Source: Falsiroseomonas sp050563535 (GTDB lineage: Bacteria > Pseudomonadota > Alphaproteobacteria > Acetobacterales > Acetobacteraceae). Taken from it: DNA of 64,000 nt. The notes beneath the pieces were generated by a model that searched no databases, was not told where the DNA came from, and saw only the letters and a list, made by a program, of their open reading frames with translations. Below are positions 1 to 8,527 of the stretch, piece by piece (positions within the stretch are counted from its first letter, which is position 1; each line of letters begins with the position of its first letter). Location of the stretch: positions 62,001-126,000 of the forward strand of contig NZ_JBNXUO010000008.1 in assembly GCF_050563535.1 (NCBI RefSeq), given 5' to 3'. The translations under genes and the position numbers were made by a program.

Positions 1-150
1 GAGCACGCGCTGTCCTTCGCGGACGACCTGATGGGCCGGGCCAAGTCGCGCGGCGGCAACCGCGTGGTCTGCGTGGACCACGCGGCGGCCGCCTATCGCG
101 GCGGGGCGCGCCATGCCCGCCCCCTCGCGCGGCGGGTCTCCCCGCACTGA
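1..150 (+). CDS. C-terminal end of a GGDEF-type (diguanylate cyclase) protein, 5' truncated
   Basis: Frame 1 is open from the window edge to a TGA at 148-150. The residues around RAKSRGGNRVV match the last helix and strand of GGDEF domains (usual form ADxALYxAKxxGRNRV). A basic tail of about 25 residues follows. The active-site loop lies outside the window, so catalytic competence cannot be judged. The family call rests on this short motif only. Confidence 0.55.
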   Translation, partial: EHALSFADDLMGRAKSRGGNRVVCVDHAAAAYRGGARHARPLARRVSPH

Positions 151-226
151 TCCGATTCCTCGCTCCGGCGATTCCACCTCCGCGGATGGGGCGCTAGGCT
201 TCCCGCACCACGAGGGAGCCCGCCCG

Positions 227-1861
227 ATGCCACGTCCGGACCGCCGCCTGCCGACGCCCCGCGCCATGATCGTCGCGCCGCAGCCGGAGGCGGTGGAAGC
301 CGGCGCGGCGGTTCTGGCCGCCGGCGGGTCGGCGGTGGATGCGCTGCTGGCCTGCGCCTTCACCCAGGGCGTGGTGGACCCGCTGATGTGCGGCGTCGCC
401 GGGCTCGGCGTGCTGCAGCTGCACGACCCCGCCAGCGGCGCGACCACCGTGCTGGACGGCCTGTCCACCTGCCCCGCCGCCTGCACGCCCACCATGTGGG
501 AAGCCGCCTTCGAGCGCGAGTGCAGCGACGGCTACGGCTATGTCCTGGCGAACCGCGCGAACGAGATCGGCCACGGCGCGGTCACCACGCCCGGCATCCT
601 GCGCCTGCTGGCGGAAGCGCATCGCCGCTGGGGGCGCACCCCCTGGCGCGACCTGTTCGGCCACGCCATCGGCTTCGCCGAGGGCGGCTGGATCATCCGC
701 CCGCATGTCCACACCATGATGACGGCGAACGAGGCGGCCTATGGCCGCCTGCCCTATGTCGACAAGCTCGCCCTCACCCCCGACGGCCGGCGGCTCTACG
801 TCCGGGAGGACGGGACGCCGCGGCGGATGGGCGAGGTGGTGCGGAACCCCGACCTCGCCGCGACCCTCGCCGCCATCGCGCGCGACGGGGCGGAGGCCTT
901 CCATGCGGGCGACATCGCCGCGCGCATCGCCGCCGACATGCGCGCCCATGGCGGGTTGCTGACCGAAGCCGACCTCGCCGGGTTCCAGCCGCGGGAGACG
1001 GCGCCGATCCGCGTGGCCTATCGCGGCTTCACCGTCTCGCTCCCCGCGCCGCCCGCGGGCGGCATCGTGGTGGCGGAGGGGCTGCGCATCCTGGAACGCT
1101 TCGACCTCGCGGCGCTCGGCCACAACACGCCGCGCTACATCCACATCGTCTCGGAAGCCATGCGCATCGCGCTGCGCGACCGGGAGGAGCATATCGGCGA
1201 CCCCGCCTTCCACCCCCCGCCGCTCGACCGCCTGCTGTCGGACGCCCATGCGGATGCCTGCGCCGCGCGCATCCGCGACGGCGAGGCGGCGCCGAGGCGA
1301 CATGCGGCGGGCGAGCCGCGGGACACCACCACCGTCTCCGTCGTGGACCGCGACGGCATGGTGGCCAGCCTGACCCACACGCTCGGCGTGCCGTCGGGCG
1401 TCATCCCGCCCGGGCTCGGCTTCATGCTGAACGGCGCGATGAACTGGTACGACCCGCGCCCCGGGCGGCCGGGCTCCATCGCGCCGGGGAAGAAGCGCTT
1501 CTCCTCCATGGCGCCCACCATCGTCTTCCGGGGTGCGACGCCGGTCGCCACGCTCGGCGCGCCGGGGGGCGCATGGATCGGGGTGGCGCTGCTGCAGGTC
1601 CTGCTGAACATCCTGGATTTCGGCATGACGATGCAGGAAGCGGTGATGGCGCCGCGCTTCAGCGCCACCACGCCCGCGATCGACATCGGCAACCGCATCC
1701 CGCACGCCGTCCAGCGGGAGCTGGAGGCGATGGGGCACGAAGTGCGGCGCGCCTTCCATTCCTACCCCTTCGCGGCGCCGCACGGCATCGCGGTCTGGGA
1801 CGGGGTGCCGGAAGGCGGCGCCGACCCGCAGCGCGACGGCCTGGCGCAGGGCGTGGCCTGA
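227..1861 (+). CDS. Gamma-glutamyltransferase family protein (Ntn hydrolase)
   Basis: This 544-residue protein resembles gamma-glutamyltranspeptidases, which mature by autocleavage before a catalytic threonine. The signature DTTTVSVVDRDG places the predicted nucleophile at Thr367. Downstream come the usual GAMNW and SSMAPTI segments and a Gly-rich APGGAW stretch typical of the small subunit. ATG 227 is preferred over an in-frame start at 113 because a GAGGGA ribosome-binding site lies about 10 bases upstream and family homology begins soon after it. No signal peptide is evident, so a cytoplasmic amidase or acylase role on a gamma-glutamyl-like substrate is as likely as classical glutathione turnover. 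Confidence 0.85.
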   Translation: MPRPDRRLPTPRAMIVAPQPEAVEAGAAVLAAGGSAVDALLACAFTQGVVDPLMCGVAGLGVLQLHDPASGATTVLDGLSTCPAACTPTMWEAAFERECSDGYGYVLANRANEIGHGAVTTPGILRLLAEAHRRWGRTPWRDLFGHAIGFAEGGWIIRPHVHTMMTANEAAYGRLPYVDKLALTPDGRRLYVREDGTPRRMGEVVRNPDLAATLAAIARDGAEAFHAGDIAARIAADMRAHGGLLTEADLAGFQPRETAPIRVAYRGFTVSLPAPPAGGIVVAEGLRILERFDLAALGHNTPRYIHIVSEAMRIALRDREEHIGDPAFHPPPLDRLLSDAHADACAARIRDGEAAPRRHAAGEPRDTTTVSVVDRDGMVASLTHTLGVPSGVIPPGLGFMLNGAMNWYDPRPGRPGSIAPGKKRFSSMAPTIVFRGATPVATLGAPGGAWIGVALLQVLLNILDFGMTMQEAVMAPRFSATTPAIDIGNRIPHAVQRELEAMGHEVRRAFHSYPFAAPHGIAVWDGVPEGGADPQRDGLAQGVA

Positions 1862-1943
1862 CGCCGGCGGCGGATCACACGGCGTTCACAGCCACGCGCC
1901 ACCCTCGGCGCCGGCGGGGCCTTTCCCGCCGGTGCCGGGGTCC

Positions 1944-2366
1944 ATGCCGAACGCCACGCCCGACGCGCCCGCCCTGCGGGGCGCCTTCGACGAACAGGAC
2001 GCCGAGGCGCCGCTGGTGGACCGGCGGGTGCTGGCCTTCCGGCGGGCGGCGCTGGTCTCCGCCATGGAGAATTGCGGGCGCGTGCTCGGCGACATGCCGC
2101 CGGGCGCTGTCCTGTCCGCCGAACCGCAGCCCGACCGCCACCAGATCCGCTTCGTCGTGCAGCAGGACGGCACGCCGCTGGTGCGCTGCGTCGGCGGATC
2201 GCGCCTGGCGGCGCTGCTGATCGCCTGGTGCGGCCTGGTGCGGATCCCGCTGCCGGCGCGAGCCGCCAAGCGCATCGTGGTGGACGAGGCCGGCGCGCTG
2301 CTGACCTTCACCACCACGCTGCGCCGCGTGCCGCGCGTGTTCCACCACGACCTTCGCGGCCGCTGA
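1944..2366 (+). CDS. Hypothetical protein, 140 aa
   Basis: This is a 140-residue protein of unknown function. ATG 1944 is chosen; a GTG at 1932 is the alternative. The composition is balanced, with alternating hydrophobic segments and a C-terminal FTTTLRRVPRVFHHDL stretch, unlike the Arg/Ala-rich shadow frames around it. No signal peptide, membrane segment or known motif is seen. It lies 82 bp after the gamma-glutamyltransferase gene on the same strand and could be co-transcribed. It faces the membrane-protein gene at 2379-2969 tail to tail. Confidence 0.55.
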   Translation: MPNATPDAPALRGAFDEQDAEAPLVDRRVLAFRRAALVSAMENCGRVLGDMPPGAVLSAEPQPDRHQIRFVVQQDGTPLVRCVGGSRLAALLIAWCGLVRIPLPARAAKRIVVDEAGALLTFTTTLRRVPRVFHHDLRGR

Positions 2367-2378
2367 TCCCGGGCGGGG

Positions 2379-2969
2379 TCAGGCCGTCCAGGGACGCAGC
2401 GGTTCGGGGATGCGGAAATCGGCAGGCACGTCGAGGTCCCGCGCCGCGCCGCGGCTGCCCTCCACGCCGCGCGGCAGGCCGCTGCGCGTGGCATAGCGGC
2501 GCACGGCGCGGCGCTGCCTGCCGCGGTCCACCTCCTCCGTCCGCAGCGCCTCGGCGCAGACCAGGTCCAGCACCGTCACGCCCAGCACCGCCGCCAGCCC
2601 CAGCGCGACGCCGCCCGGGCGGCGGTTGCCGGGGATGGCAGCCAGCAGCGTCGCCACGTCCAGCGCGTCGCCGCCGACACGCCCCATGATCCAGGGCCGC
2701 CGGTCGCGCGCCGTGAGGATGCCGATGCCGGTCGCGATCTCCCGCACGCCATAGGCGCGCAGCAGCCCTTCCGCGCCGCGAATGCCGAGGCCGCGCGCCA
2801 GCGGGCCCGCGGCCGCGATCTCCAGCACGCCGAGCCCGATGGAGAACCAGCCGAGGCCCTCCGCCATGCGCCCGGCACTGCCGCGGCGCGGCATGGCGGG
2901 CATGGGCATCCGCCGCGGCATGGCGGGCGCCGGCAGCGCGCGGCGTGGCGCTTCGCGATGCGCGCTCAT
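2379..2969 (-). CDS. Small multi-helix membrane protein
   Basis: The 196-residue protein has an Arg/Pro/Met-rich N-terminus, then hydrophobic Gly/Ala/Leu helices at roughly 35-60, 75-95 and 115-140 and a charged C-terminal tail. The segments GLGWFSIGLGVLEIAAAGP and GLLRAYGVREIATGIGIL recall small DUF4267/cyclase-associated membrane proteins that accompany zinc alcohol dehydrogenases in alphaproteobacteria; that assignment is from memory of the family. Its ATG overlaps the dehydrogenase stop (ATGA at 2966-2969), so translation is probably coupled and the two products may work together. Confidence 0.7.
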   Translation of the reverse strand: MSAHREAPRRALPAPAMPRRMPMPAMPRRGSAGRMAEGLGWFSIGLGVLEIAAAGPLARGLGIRGAEGLLRAYGVREIATGIGILTARDRRPWIMGRVGGDALDVATLLAAIPGNRRPGGVALGLAAVLGVTVLDLVCAEALRTEEVDRGRQRRAVRRYATRSGLPRGVEGSRGAARDLDVPADFRIPEPLRPWTA

Positions 2970-4138
2970 GGCTTCAGCACCACCTTCACGCAGCCATCCT
3001 GCTTGTCGCGGAAGGTCTTGTACATCGCGGGCCCCTGGTCCAGCGGGACGGTGTGGGTGATGACGAAGGACGGGTCGATCTGCCCCTCCTCGATCCGGCG
3101 CAGCAGGTCGTCGGTCCAGCGGCGCACATGCGTCTGGCCGGTGCGGATGGTGAGGCCCTTGTTCATCACCAGGCCCATCGGGAACTTGTCCACCAGCCCG
3201 CCATAGACGCCCGGCACCGACAGCACGCCGCCCGGCCGCGCGAGGTACACCATCTCCCGCAGCACATGCGACCGGTCGCTGGTCAGCATCATCGCCTGCT
3301 TCACGCGGTCATAGACGGAATCGAGCGTGGCGGTGGCGTGCGCCTCCATCCCCACCGCGTCGATGCACTTCTCCGGCCCCTTGCGGTCGGTCAGCTCGTC
3401 GATGCGGTCCATCACGCTTTCTTCGTCGAAGTTGATCGGGATGGCGCCGTTGGCCTGCGCCATCGCCAGGCGCTCCGGCACGCGGTCGATGCAGATGACC
3501 TGCTTCGCGCCGAGCAGCACGGCCGACATCACGCACATCAGCCCGACCGGCCCGGCGCCCCAGATGGCCACCGTGTCCTCCGGCTGGATGTCGCACTGCA
3601 CGGCGCCCTGCCAGCCGGTGGGCAGGATGTCCGACAGGAACAGCACCTGCTCGTCCGTCAGCGTGGACGGCACCTTGATGTGCGTCTCGTCCGCATAGGG
3701 CACGCGCAGGTATTCCGCCTGGCCGCCCGGGTAGCCGCCGGTCAGCTGCGTGTAGCCGAACAGGCCGGCGCCGACGCGGCCGAACACCTTCTCCTGCAGG
3801 GCCGCGTTGCGGTTGGTGGTCTCGCAGAGCGAGAAGTTGCCGCGGCGGCACTGCCAGCACTGGCCGCAGTTGATGGTGAAGGGGATCACCACGCGGTCGC
3901 CGACCTTCAGCTTGCCCTTCGCCTCGGGCCCGACCTCCACCACCTCGCCCATCGTCTCGTGGCCCATGACGTCGCCGGATTTCATGGCGGGGATCATGTT
4001 GTCGTAGAGATGCAGGTCAGATCCGCAGATGGCGCAGGAGGTGACGCGGATGATCGCGTCGCGCGGGTGCTCGATGCGCGGATCGGGCACGGACTCGCAG
4101 CGTATGTCTTCCTTGCCGTGCCAGCAGAGTGCCTTCAT
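2966..4138 (-). CDS. Zinc-dependent alcohol dehydrogenase (formaldehyde-dehydrogenase-like)
   Basis: This 390-residue medium-chain dehydrogenase should oxidise an alcohol or aldehyde adduct with NAD(P). Catalytic-zinc ligands are visible in CAICGSDLH and GHETMGEV. The structural-zinc cluster is CGQCWQCRRGNFSLC, and the Rossmann Gly motif lies in WGAGPVGLM. It resembles the branch annotated as glutathione-independent formaldehyde dehydrogenase, but substrate cannot be read from sequence. Start choice is between ATG 4144 and ATG 4138; 4138 has GGGAG at better spacing. It is the first gene of a two-gene operon with the overlapping membrane protein. Confidence 0.88.
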   Translation of the reverse strand: MKALCWHGKEDIRCESVPDPRIEHPRDAIIRVTSCAICGSDLHLYDNMIPAMKSGDVMGHETMGEVVEVGPEAKGKLKVGDRVVIPFTINCGQCWQCRRGNFSLCETTNRNAALQEKVFGRVGAGLFGYTQLTGGYPGGQAEYLRVPYADETHIKVPSTLTDEQVLFLSDILPTGWQGAVQCDIQPEDTVAIWGAGPVGLMCVMSAVLLGAKQVICIDRVPERLAMAQANGAIPINFDEESVMDRIDELTDRKGPEKCIDAVGMEAHATATLDSVYDRVKQAMMLTSDRSHVLREMVYLARPGGVLSVPGVYGGLVDKFPMGLVMNKGLTIRTGQTHVRRWTDDLLRRIEEGQIDPSFVITHTVPLDQGPAMYKTFRDKQDGCVKVVLKP

Positions 4139-4238
4139 CGCCATGCGCTCCCGCGGCGGCGCCGGGACGGCGCGCCCTTGCCGAGCGCGGAACACCCGCC
4201 GCGCCGGGCGGTTCCGTCCGCGGCGCCGGGCGGCGGGG

Positions 4239-4793
4239 CTACACGCGCTTCGCCGCCATCACGGCCGCCGCCGAGCCGGCGCCCACCATCCAGGCCCAGC
4301 CGCGCAGCAGCGCGCCCGGCGGCGCGCCGGCCAGCGCGCGCGCCTCGTCGCGGTGATGCACCTCCTCCTCCTGGCACTGCGCGAGGAGGGCGCGGATCGC
4401 GGGGTGGATGCCTTCCGCGTCCAGCCGGTCGATCTGCTGCTGGTAGTGGTGGTCGACGAAGCTCTCCACCGCGTCGATCGTCACATGCACCGCGCGCGGC
4501 CCGAACAGCGCCGGCAGCGCGCCGGTCAGGAAGCCCGCGACGCGCCAGACGGGCAGCAGGCGGGACCGCCGCGCGGGCGGCAGCAGCCCCTCCAGCAGGT
4601 CGAGATGGCCCTGTTCCGTCGCGCGGTGGCGGGCGGCGAAGTCGCGCAGCGCCGGGTCGCGCGCGACGGCGAGGATGCCGCGGTAGATCATCACCGCCCC
4701 CGTCTCCCCCGCATGGTCCGACCGCAGTTCCCCCACCAGCCAGGCGGGCAGGTCGGGGATGGCGGGCGGCGCGGCGGGGCGGTGATGCGTCAT
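4239..4793 (-). CDS. coq7: Demethoxyubiquinone hydroxylase family protein (Coq7-type di-iron)
   Basis: Coq7 proteins hydroxylate 5-demethoxyubiquinol in ubiquinone biosynthesis, using a carboxylate-bridged di-iron centre in a four-helix bundle at the membrane surface. The iron-ligand motifs are present in order: LRSDHAGETGAVMIYRGI, ATEQGHLDLL, ESFVDHHYQQQI and CQEEEVHHRDEA, giving the expected E/ExxH pairs. At 184 residues it has the short bacterial Coq7 length. An in-frame ATG at 4805 is an alternative start. It is transcribed away from paaX, with 65 bp between their starts. Confidence 0.82.
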   Translation of the reverse strand: MTHHRPAAPPAIPDLPAWLVGELRSDHAGETGAVMIYRGILAVARDPALRDFAARHRATEQGHLDLLEGLLPPARRSRLLPVWRVAGFLTGALPALFGPRAVHVTIDAVESFVDHHYQQQIDRLDAEGIHPAIRALLAQCQEEEVHHRDEARALAGAPPGALLRGWAWMVGAGSAAAVMAAKRV

Positions 4794-4826
4794 GGCGGCG
4801 CGCATGTGGCCTGCGGGGGCGGCTTG

Positions 4827-4843
4827 GCAAGCCTGCGGCTTGC
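4827..4843. promoter_or_regulatory. Inverted repeat in the coq7/paaX divergent promoter
   Basis: A perfect 6-bp inverted repeat (GCAAGC, five bases, GCTTGC) sits 16 bp before the paaX start. The half-site GCTTGCG recurs in the paaA promoter region at 5702-5708. This sharing suggests, but does not prove, an operator for PaaX autoregulation. Confidence 0.3.
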
Positions 4844-4858
4844 GTCAAGCTGCGCGGC

Positions 4859-5686
4859 ATGACCGCCTCCCCCCTCGCCGCGACGCTGGCGCGCACCGGC
4901 GCGCCGCGCACCGCATCCTTCATCGTCACCATCTGGGGCGATGCGGTGGCGCCGCGCGGCGGCTCGCTCTGGCTCGGCTCGCTGCAGGCCATCCTGGACC
5001 GCTTCGGCTGCAATCCCGGCCAGGTCCGCACCGCCATGTCGCGCCTGACGGAAGAAGGCTGGCTGGCGCGCAACCGGGTGGGGCGGCTGTCCTACTACCG
5101 GCTCGGCCCGCGCGGGATGGAAAGCTTCGGCGCCGCCGCCGCCCGCATCTACGCCATCACACCGCCCGCCTGGGACGGCGTCTTCCGCCTGGTCCTCAAC
5201 CCCGACCCGGCGGAGCGCGAGGCCCTGCTGGCGCGCGGCTTCGGCGAGCTGCCGGGGCTGCTGGTCGGCCTGCACGGCGCGGCGGAGGAATTGCCGCACC
5301 TCGCCCCCGTCCTGCTCGCCACGCCGCGCAGCGCGGAGGAGGCGCGCGCGGCGGCGGCGCAGGCCTGGCCGCTCGCCGTGCTCGGCGCGGGGCATCGCCG
5401 CTTCCTCGCGGCCTTCGCGCCGCTGCACGATGCGGCGGTGCCGGCGGGGGAGGCGCTGCCGCTGCGGCTGCTGCTGGTGCATGAATGGCGGCGCCTTGCG
5501 CTGCGCGACCCGCTGCTGCCGGCGGCGCTGCTGCCGCCGGACTGGCCCGGACATGCGGCGCGCGAACTGGCCGCCGCGCTCTACCGCCGGCTCGATCCCG
5601 CGGCGGAGGCCTGGCTGGATGCCGAGGGCCGGAACGAGGACGGGCGGCTGCCGCCGTCTGACGCGCACCGCTTCGGCGCGGGATGA
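4859..5686 (+). CDS. paaX: PaaX family transcriptional repressor of phenylacetate degradation
   Basis: PaaX represses paa genes until phenylacetyl-CoA accumulates. The 275-residue protein has an N-terminal winged helix (about 15-80, including GCNPGQVRTAMSRLTEEGWLARNRVGRLSYYRL), as in the PaaX family. A central domain (FRLVLNP) and a C-terminal ligand-binding region ending with LLVHEWRRLALRDPLLP follow, the last being a strong PaaX signature. Start ATG 4859 aligns with the family N-terminus TASFIVTIWGD. It lies directly upstream of paaA on the same strand, with a 77-bp promoter gap. Confidence 0.9.
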   Translation: MTASPLAATLARTGAPRTASFIVTIWGDAVAPRGGSLWLGSLQAILDRFGCNPGQVRTAMSRLTEEGWLARNRVGRLSYYRLGPRGMESFGAAAARIYAITPPAWDGVFRLVLNPDPAEREALLARGFGELPGLLVGLHGAAEELPHLAPVLLATPRSAEEARAAAAQAWPLAVLGAGHRRFLAAFAPLHDAAVPAGEALPLRLLLVHEWRRLALRDPLLPAALLPPDWPGHAARELAAALYRRLDPAAEAWLDAEGRNEDGRLPPSDAHRFGAG

Positions 5687-5690
5687 CGCG

Positions 5691-5735
5691 TTACGTTTTT
5701 TGCTTGCGCCCATCTGAACATGTGACGTATCTACG
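5691..5735 (+). promoter_or_regulatory. paaABCDE promoter and candidate PaaX operator
   Basis: This AT-richer patch between paaX and paaA contains TACGT (5692-5696) and ACGTA (5725-5729) as an inverted pair 28 bp apart, and a GCTTGCG half-site (5702-5708) shared with the paaX promoter. A weak -35-like TTGCTT or TTGCGC and a -10-like GTATCT (5727-5732) are visible. The arrangement suits phenylacetyl-CoA-relieved repression. It is inferred from pattern only. Confidence 0.35.
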
Positions 5736-5763
5736 GCCAGTCCCGAAAGGGAGGGAATGTCCC

Positions 5764-6768
5764 GTGTACACCCAAGCCCTGAACAACAGGGACGCCGCCC
5801 CCGCCACGACGCCGGCGGACCCGGAGCGGCTTGCCCGCTTCGAGGCCCGCGTCGCGGCGGAGGAGAAGGTCGAGCCGAATGACTGGATGCCGGAGGCCTA
5901 TCGCCGCACGCTGACGCGGCAGATCAGCCAGCACGCGCATTCCGAGATCGTCGGCATGCTGCCCGAGGGCAACTGGATCACCCGCGCGCCGTCGCTGCGG
6001 CGCAAGGCCGCGCTGCTGGCCAAGGTGCAGGACGAGGGCGGGCATGGCCTGTACCTCTATGCCGCCGCCGAGACGCTCGGCACCTCGCGCGAGGAGCTGG
6101 TGGACCAGCTCCTGTCGGGCAAGGCGAAATACAGCTCCATCTTCAACTACCCGACGCTCACCTGGGCGGATATCGGCGCGATCGGCTGGCTGGTGGACGG
6201 CGCGGCGATCATGAACCAGATCCCGCTCTGCCGGACTTCCTTCGGCCCCTATGCGCGGGCGATGATCCGCATCTGCAAGGAGGAGAGCTTCCACCAGCGC
6301 CAGGGCTACGAGATCATGCTGACGCTGTGCCGCGGCACGGCGCAGCAGAAGGCGATGGCGCAGGACGCGCTGGACCGCTGGTGGTGGCCCTGCCTGATGA
6401 TGTTCGGCCCCCCCGACGCGGTGAGCGAGCACACCGACCAGTCGATGCGCTGGAAGATCAAGCGCTTCACCAACGACGCGCTGCGCCAGCAGTTCATCGA
6501 CGCGACGGTGCCGCAGGGCCACCATCTCGGCCTCGCCTTCCCCGACCCGGAACTGCGCTTCGACGAGGCGACGGGCCATTGGCGACATGGCCCGATCGAC
6601 TGGGCGGAGTTCCGCCGGATCCTCGCCGGCGACGGTCCCTGCAACCGCGAACGCCTGGAAGCCCGCCGCCGCGCCCATGCCGAGGGCGCCTGGGTGCGCG
6701 ACGCGGCGCTGGCCCATGCGGCGAAGCGCCGGGCGCGCGCCGTCGCCCCCAGGCTCGCCGCGGAGTGA
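5764..6768 (+). CDS. paaA: Phenylacetyl-CoA epoxidase catalytic subunit A
   Basis: PaaA is the di-iron catalytic subunit of the PaaABCE monooxygenase that forms ring-1,2-epoxyphenylacetyl-CoA. The 334-residue protein starts MYTQALN at GTG 5764, as PaaA proteins typically do. A strong GGGAGG site (5749-5754) lies nine bases upstream, whereas an ATG 27 codons earlier overlaps paaX. Iron-binding helices are recognisable around NDWMPEAYRRTLTRQISQHAHSEI, VQDEGGHGLYLY and CKEESFHQRQGYEI. It is the first gene of paaABCDE. Confidence 0.95.
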   Translation: MYTQALNNRDAAPATTPADPERLARFEARVAAEEKVEPNDWMPEAYRRTLTRQISQHAHSEIVGMLPEGNWITRAPSLRRKAALLAKVQDEGGHGLYLYAAAETLGTSREELVDQLLSGKAKYSSIFNYPTLTWADIGAIGWLVDGAAIMNQIPLCRTSFGPYARAMIRICKEESFHQRQGYEIMLTLCRGTAQQKAMAQDALDRWWWPCLMMFGPPDAVSEHTDQSMRWKIKRFTNDALRQQFIDATVPQGHHLGLAFPDPELRFDEATGHWRHGPIDWAEFRRILAGDGPCNRERLEARRRAHAEGAWVRDAALAHAAKRRARAVAPRLAAE

Positions 6769-6773
6769 CGCCG

Positions 6774-7061
6774 ATGCCCGAGGCGAAGATGCCGATCTGG
6801 GAAGTCTTCATCCGCGCGCGTTCCGGCCTGGCGCATCGCCATGCCGGCAGCGTCCACGCCCCGGATGCCGAGATGGCGCTGCAGGCCGCGCGCGACACCT
6901 ACACGCGCCGCGGCGAGGGCCTTTCGCTCTGGGTCGTGCCCTCCTCCGCCATCACCGCGAGCGACCCGGCCGACCGGGACAGCCTGTTCGAGCCGACGGC
7001 CGACAAGATCTACCGGCACCCCACCTTCTACGAGGTGCCCGAGGAAGTGGGCCACATGTGA
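6774..7061 (+). CDS. paaB: Phenylacetyl-CoA epoxidase subunit B
   Basis: PaaB is a small essential subunit of the phenylacetyl-CoA epoxidase that bridges PaaAC units. The 95-residue protein has the conserved opening PIWEVFIRARSGLAHRHAGS and the segment ALQAARDTYTRRGEGLSLWVV, ending with PTFYEVPEEVGHM. It begins five bases after the paaA stop. The gap to paaC contains a very strong hairpin, described separately. Confidence 0.95.
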   Translation: MPEAKMPIWEVFIRARSGLAHRHAGSVHAPDAEMALQAARDTYTRRGEGLSLWVVPSSAITASDPADRDSLFEPTADKIYRHPTFYEVPEEVGHM

Positions 7062-7066
7062 CGGCC

Positions 7067-7099
7067 CCCGCCGCGCCCCGGGATCCGGGGCGCGGCGGG
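7067..7099. promoter_or_regulatory. 15-bp perfect hairpin between paaB and paaC
   Basis: A perfect 15-bp inverted repeat (CCCGCCGCGCCCCGG and its complement) encloses a GAT loop in the 71-bp paaB-paaC gap. No T-run follows, so it is more likely an mRNA-processing, stability or partial-termination element that sets paaAB against paaCDE levels than a full terminator. Confidence 0.6.
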
Positions 7100-7132
7100 C
7101 CGGCACGGACCGCGCCGCGGAAGGGACCAGGC

Positions 7133-7903
7133 ATGACCACCATCGCCGTCGCACCGGCGCCGCTGCTGAACGCCATCCTCGCCCGCGCCGACGACGCGCT
7201 GGTGCATGCGCACCGCCTGTCCGAATGGTGCGGCCACGCGCCGATGCTGGAGGAGGACCTGGCGCTGGCCAATGTCGCGCTCGACCTGCTCGGCCAGGCG
7301 CGGTCGCTGTACCAGCACGCCGCCGCGCTGGAAGGCATGGGCCGCAGCGAGGACGACCTCGCCTATCTCCGCGACGCGCCGCAGTTCCGCAACCTGCTGC
7401 TGCTGGAACTGCCGCGCGGCGACTTCGCCGACACCATCGCGCGGCTGTTCCTGCATTCCGCCTTCCTGCTGCCCTGGTGGCGCGCGGCGATGCGGTCGGG
7501 CGACGCGACGCTCGCCGCCATCGCGGCGAAGGCGGAGAAGGAGGCGACCTACCACCTGCGCCATGCGGGCGAATGGATGATCCGCCTCGGCGACGGGACG
7601 GAGGAGAGCCACGCCCGCCTGGCCGCCGCGCTGGACCGGCTGTGGCCCTACACAGGCGAGATGTTCGCCGCGGAGGCGGAGGAATCCGCCCTGGTCGAGG
7701 CCGGCATCCTGCCCGACCCCGCCGCGATCCGCGTGGAATGGGACGCCACCGTGCAGCGCGTGCTGGGCCCCGCGACGCTGGCGCGCCCGCGCGACGGCTG
7801 GATGCAGTCGGGCGGGCGGCGCGGCGTGCACACCGAACATCTCGGCCACATGCTGGCCGTCATGCAGCACCTCCAGCGCGCCTATCCGGGGGCCGCATGG
7901 TGA
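7133..7903 (+). CDS. paaC: Phenylacetyl-CoA epoxidase structural subunit C
   Basis: PaaC is the non-catalytic partner of PaaA and shares its helical-bundle fold but lacks an active di-iron site. The 256-residue protein contains the family segments EWCGHAPMLEEDLALANVALDLLGQAR, DDLAYLRDAPQFRNLLLLELPRGDFA and EATYHLRHAGEWMIRLGDGTEES. ATG 7133 follows AAGGGA at about eight bases. Its last codons overlap the paaD start by 7 bp. Confidence 0.95.
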   Translation: MTTIAVAPAPLLNAILARADDALVHAHRLSEWCGHAPMLEEDLALANVALDLLGQARSLYQHAAALEGMGRSEDDLAYLRDAPQFRNLLLLELPRGDFADTIARLFLHSAFLLPWWRAAMRSGDATLAAIAAKAEKEATYHLRHAGEWMIRLGDGTEESHARLAAALDRLWPYTGEMFAAEAEESALVEAGILPDPAAIRVEWDATVQRVLGPATLARPRDGWMQSGGRRGVHTEHLGHMLAVMQHLQRAYPGAAW

Positions 7904-8451
7904 GCACCGCGCTGCATCCCCCCGCCCCCGCCACCGCGGACGTCCCGCCGCCGGCAGGGGACGGCGCGCAGCTCGTCGCCCGCGCGCTGGCCGTGGCAGG
8001 CGCCATCCCGGACCCGGAGATCCCGGTGCTGACCATCGCCGACCTCGGCGTGCTGCGCGATGCGCGGGTGGCGGTGGATGGCGGGGTGGAGGTCGACATC
8101 ACCCCCACCTATTCCGGCTGCCCCGCGATGAACATGATCGCACTCCAGGTCGAGATCGCGCTTGCCGCGGCCGGGCTGCCGCGACCGCGCGTGCGGCTGG
8201 TGCTGTCGCCGGCCTGGACGACCGACTGGATGACCCCGGCCGGGCGCGACCGGCTGCGCGCCTACGGCATCGCGCCCCCGCCGCCGCAGGCATCCCGACG
8301 GGCGCTGTTCGGCGCGGAGGAGGAAGTCGCCTGCCCGCGCTGCGGCAGCGCCGCCACCGAGAAGCTCAGCGAATTCGGCAGCACCGCCTGCAAGTCGCTC
8401 TGGCGCTGCACCGCCTGCCGCGAGCCCTTCGACCACTTCAAGTGCCTCTGA
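7897..8451 (+). CDS. paaD: Phenylacetate degradation protein PaaD (Fe-S/MIP18 family)
   Basis: PaaD is needed for epoxidase function and is thought to assist Fe-S or metal-centre maturation. The 184-residue protein has an N-terminal MIP18/DUF59 domain (IPDPEIPVLTIADLGVLRD, TPTYSGCPAM) and a C-terminal four-cysteine ribbon (CPRCGS at about 146-151, then CTAC and a final FDHFKCL). It overlaps paaC by 7 bp and is followed by 76 bp before paaE. Confidence 0.94.
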   Translation: MVSTALHPPAPATADVPPPAGDGAQLVARALAVAGAIPDPEIPVLTIADLGVLRDARVAVDGGVEVDITPTYSGCPAMNMIALQVEIALAAAGLPRPRVRLVLSPAWTTDWMTPAGRDRLRAYGIAPPPPQASRRALFGAEEEVACPRCGSAATEKLSEFGSTACKSLWRCTACREPFDHFKCL

Positions 8452-8527
8452 CCGTGCCGCGCCAGGGCGCGTCCCGGCACCACGCCGCCGGCGGCCGTGC
8501 GGCGGCGATCGAGCAAGGGAGTGCCGG

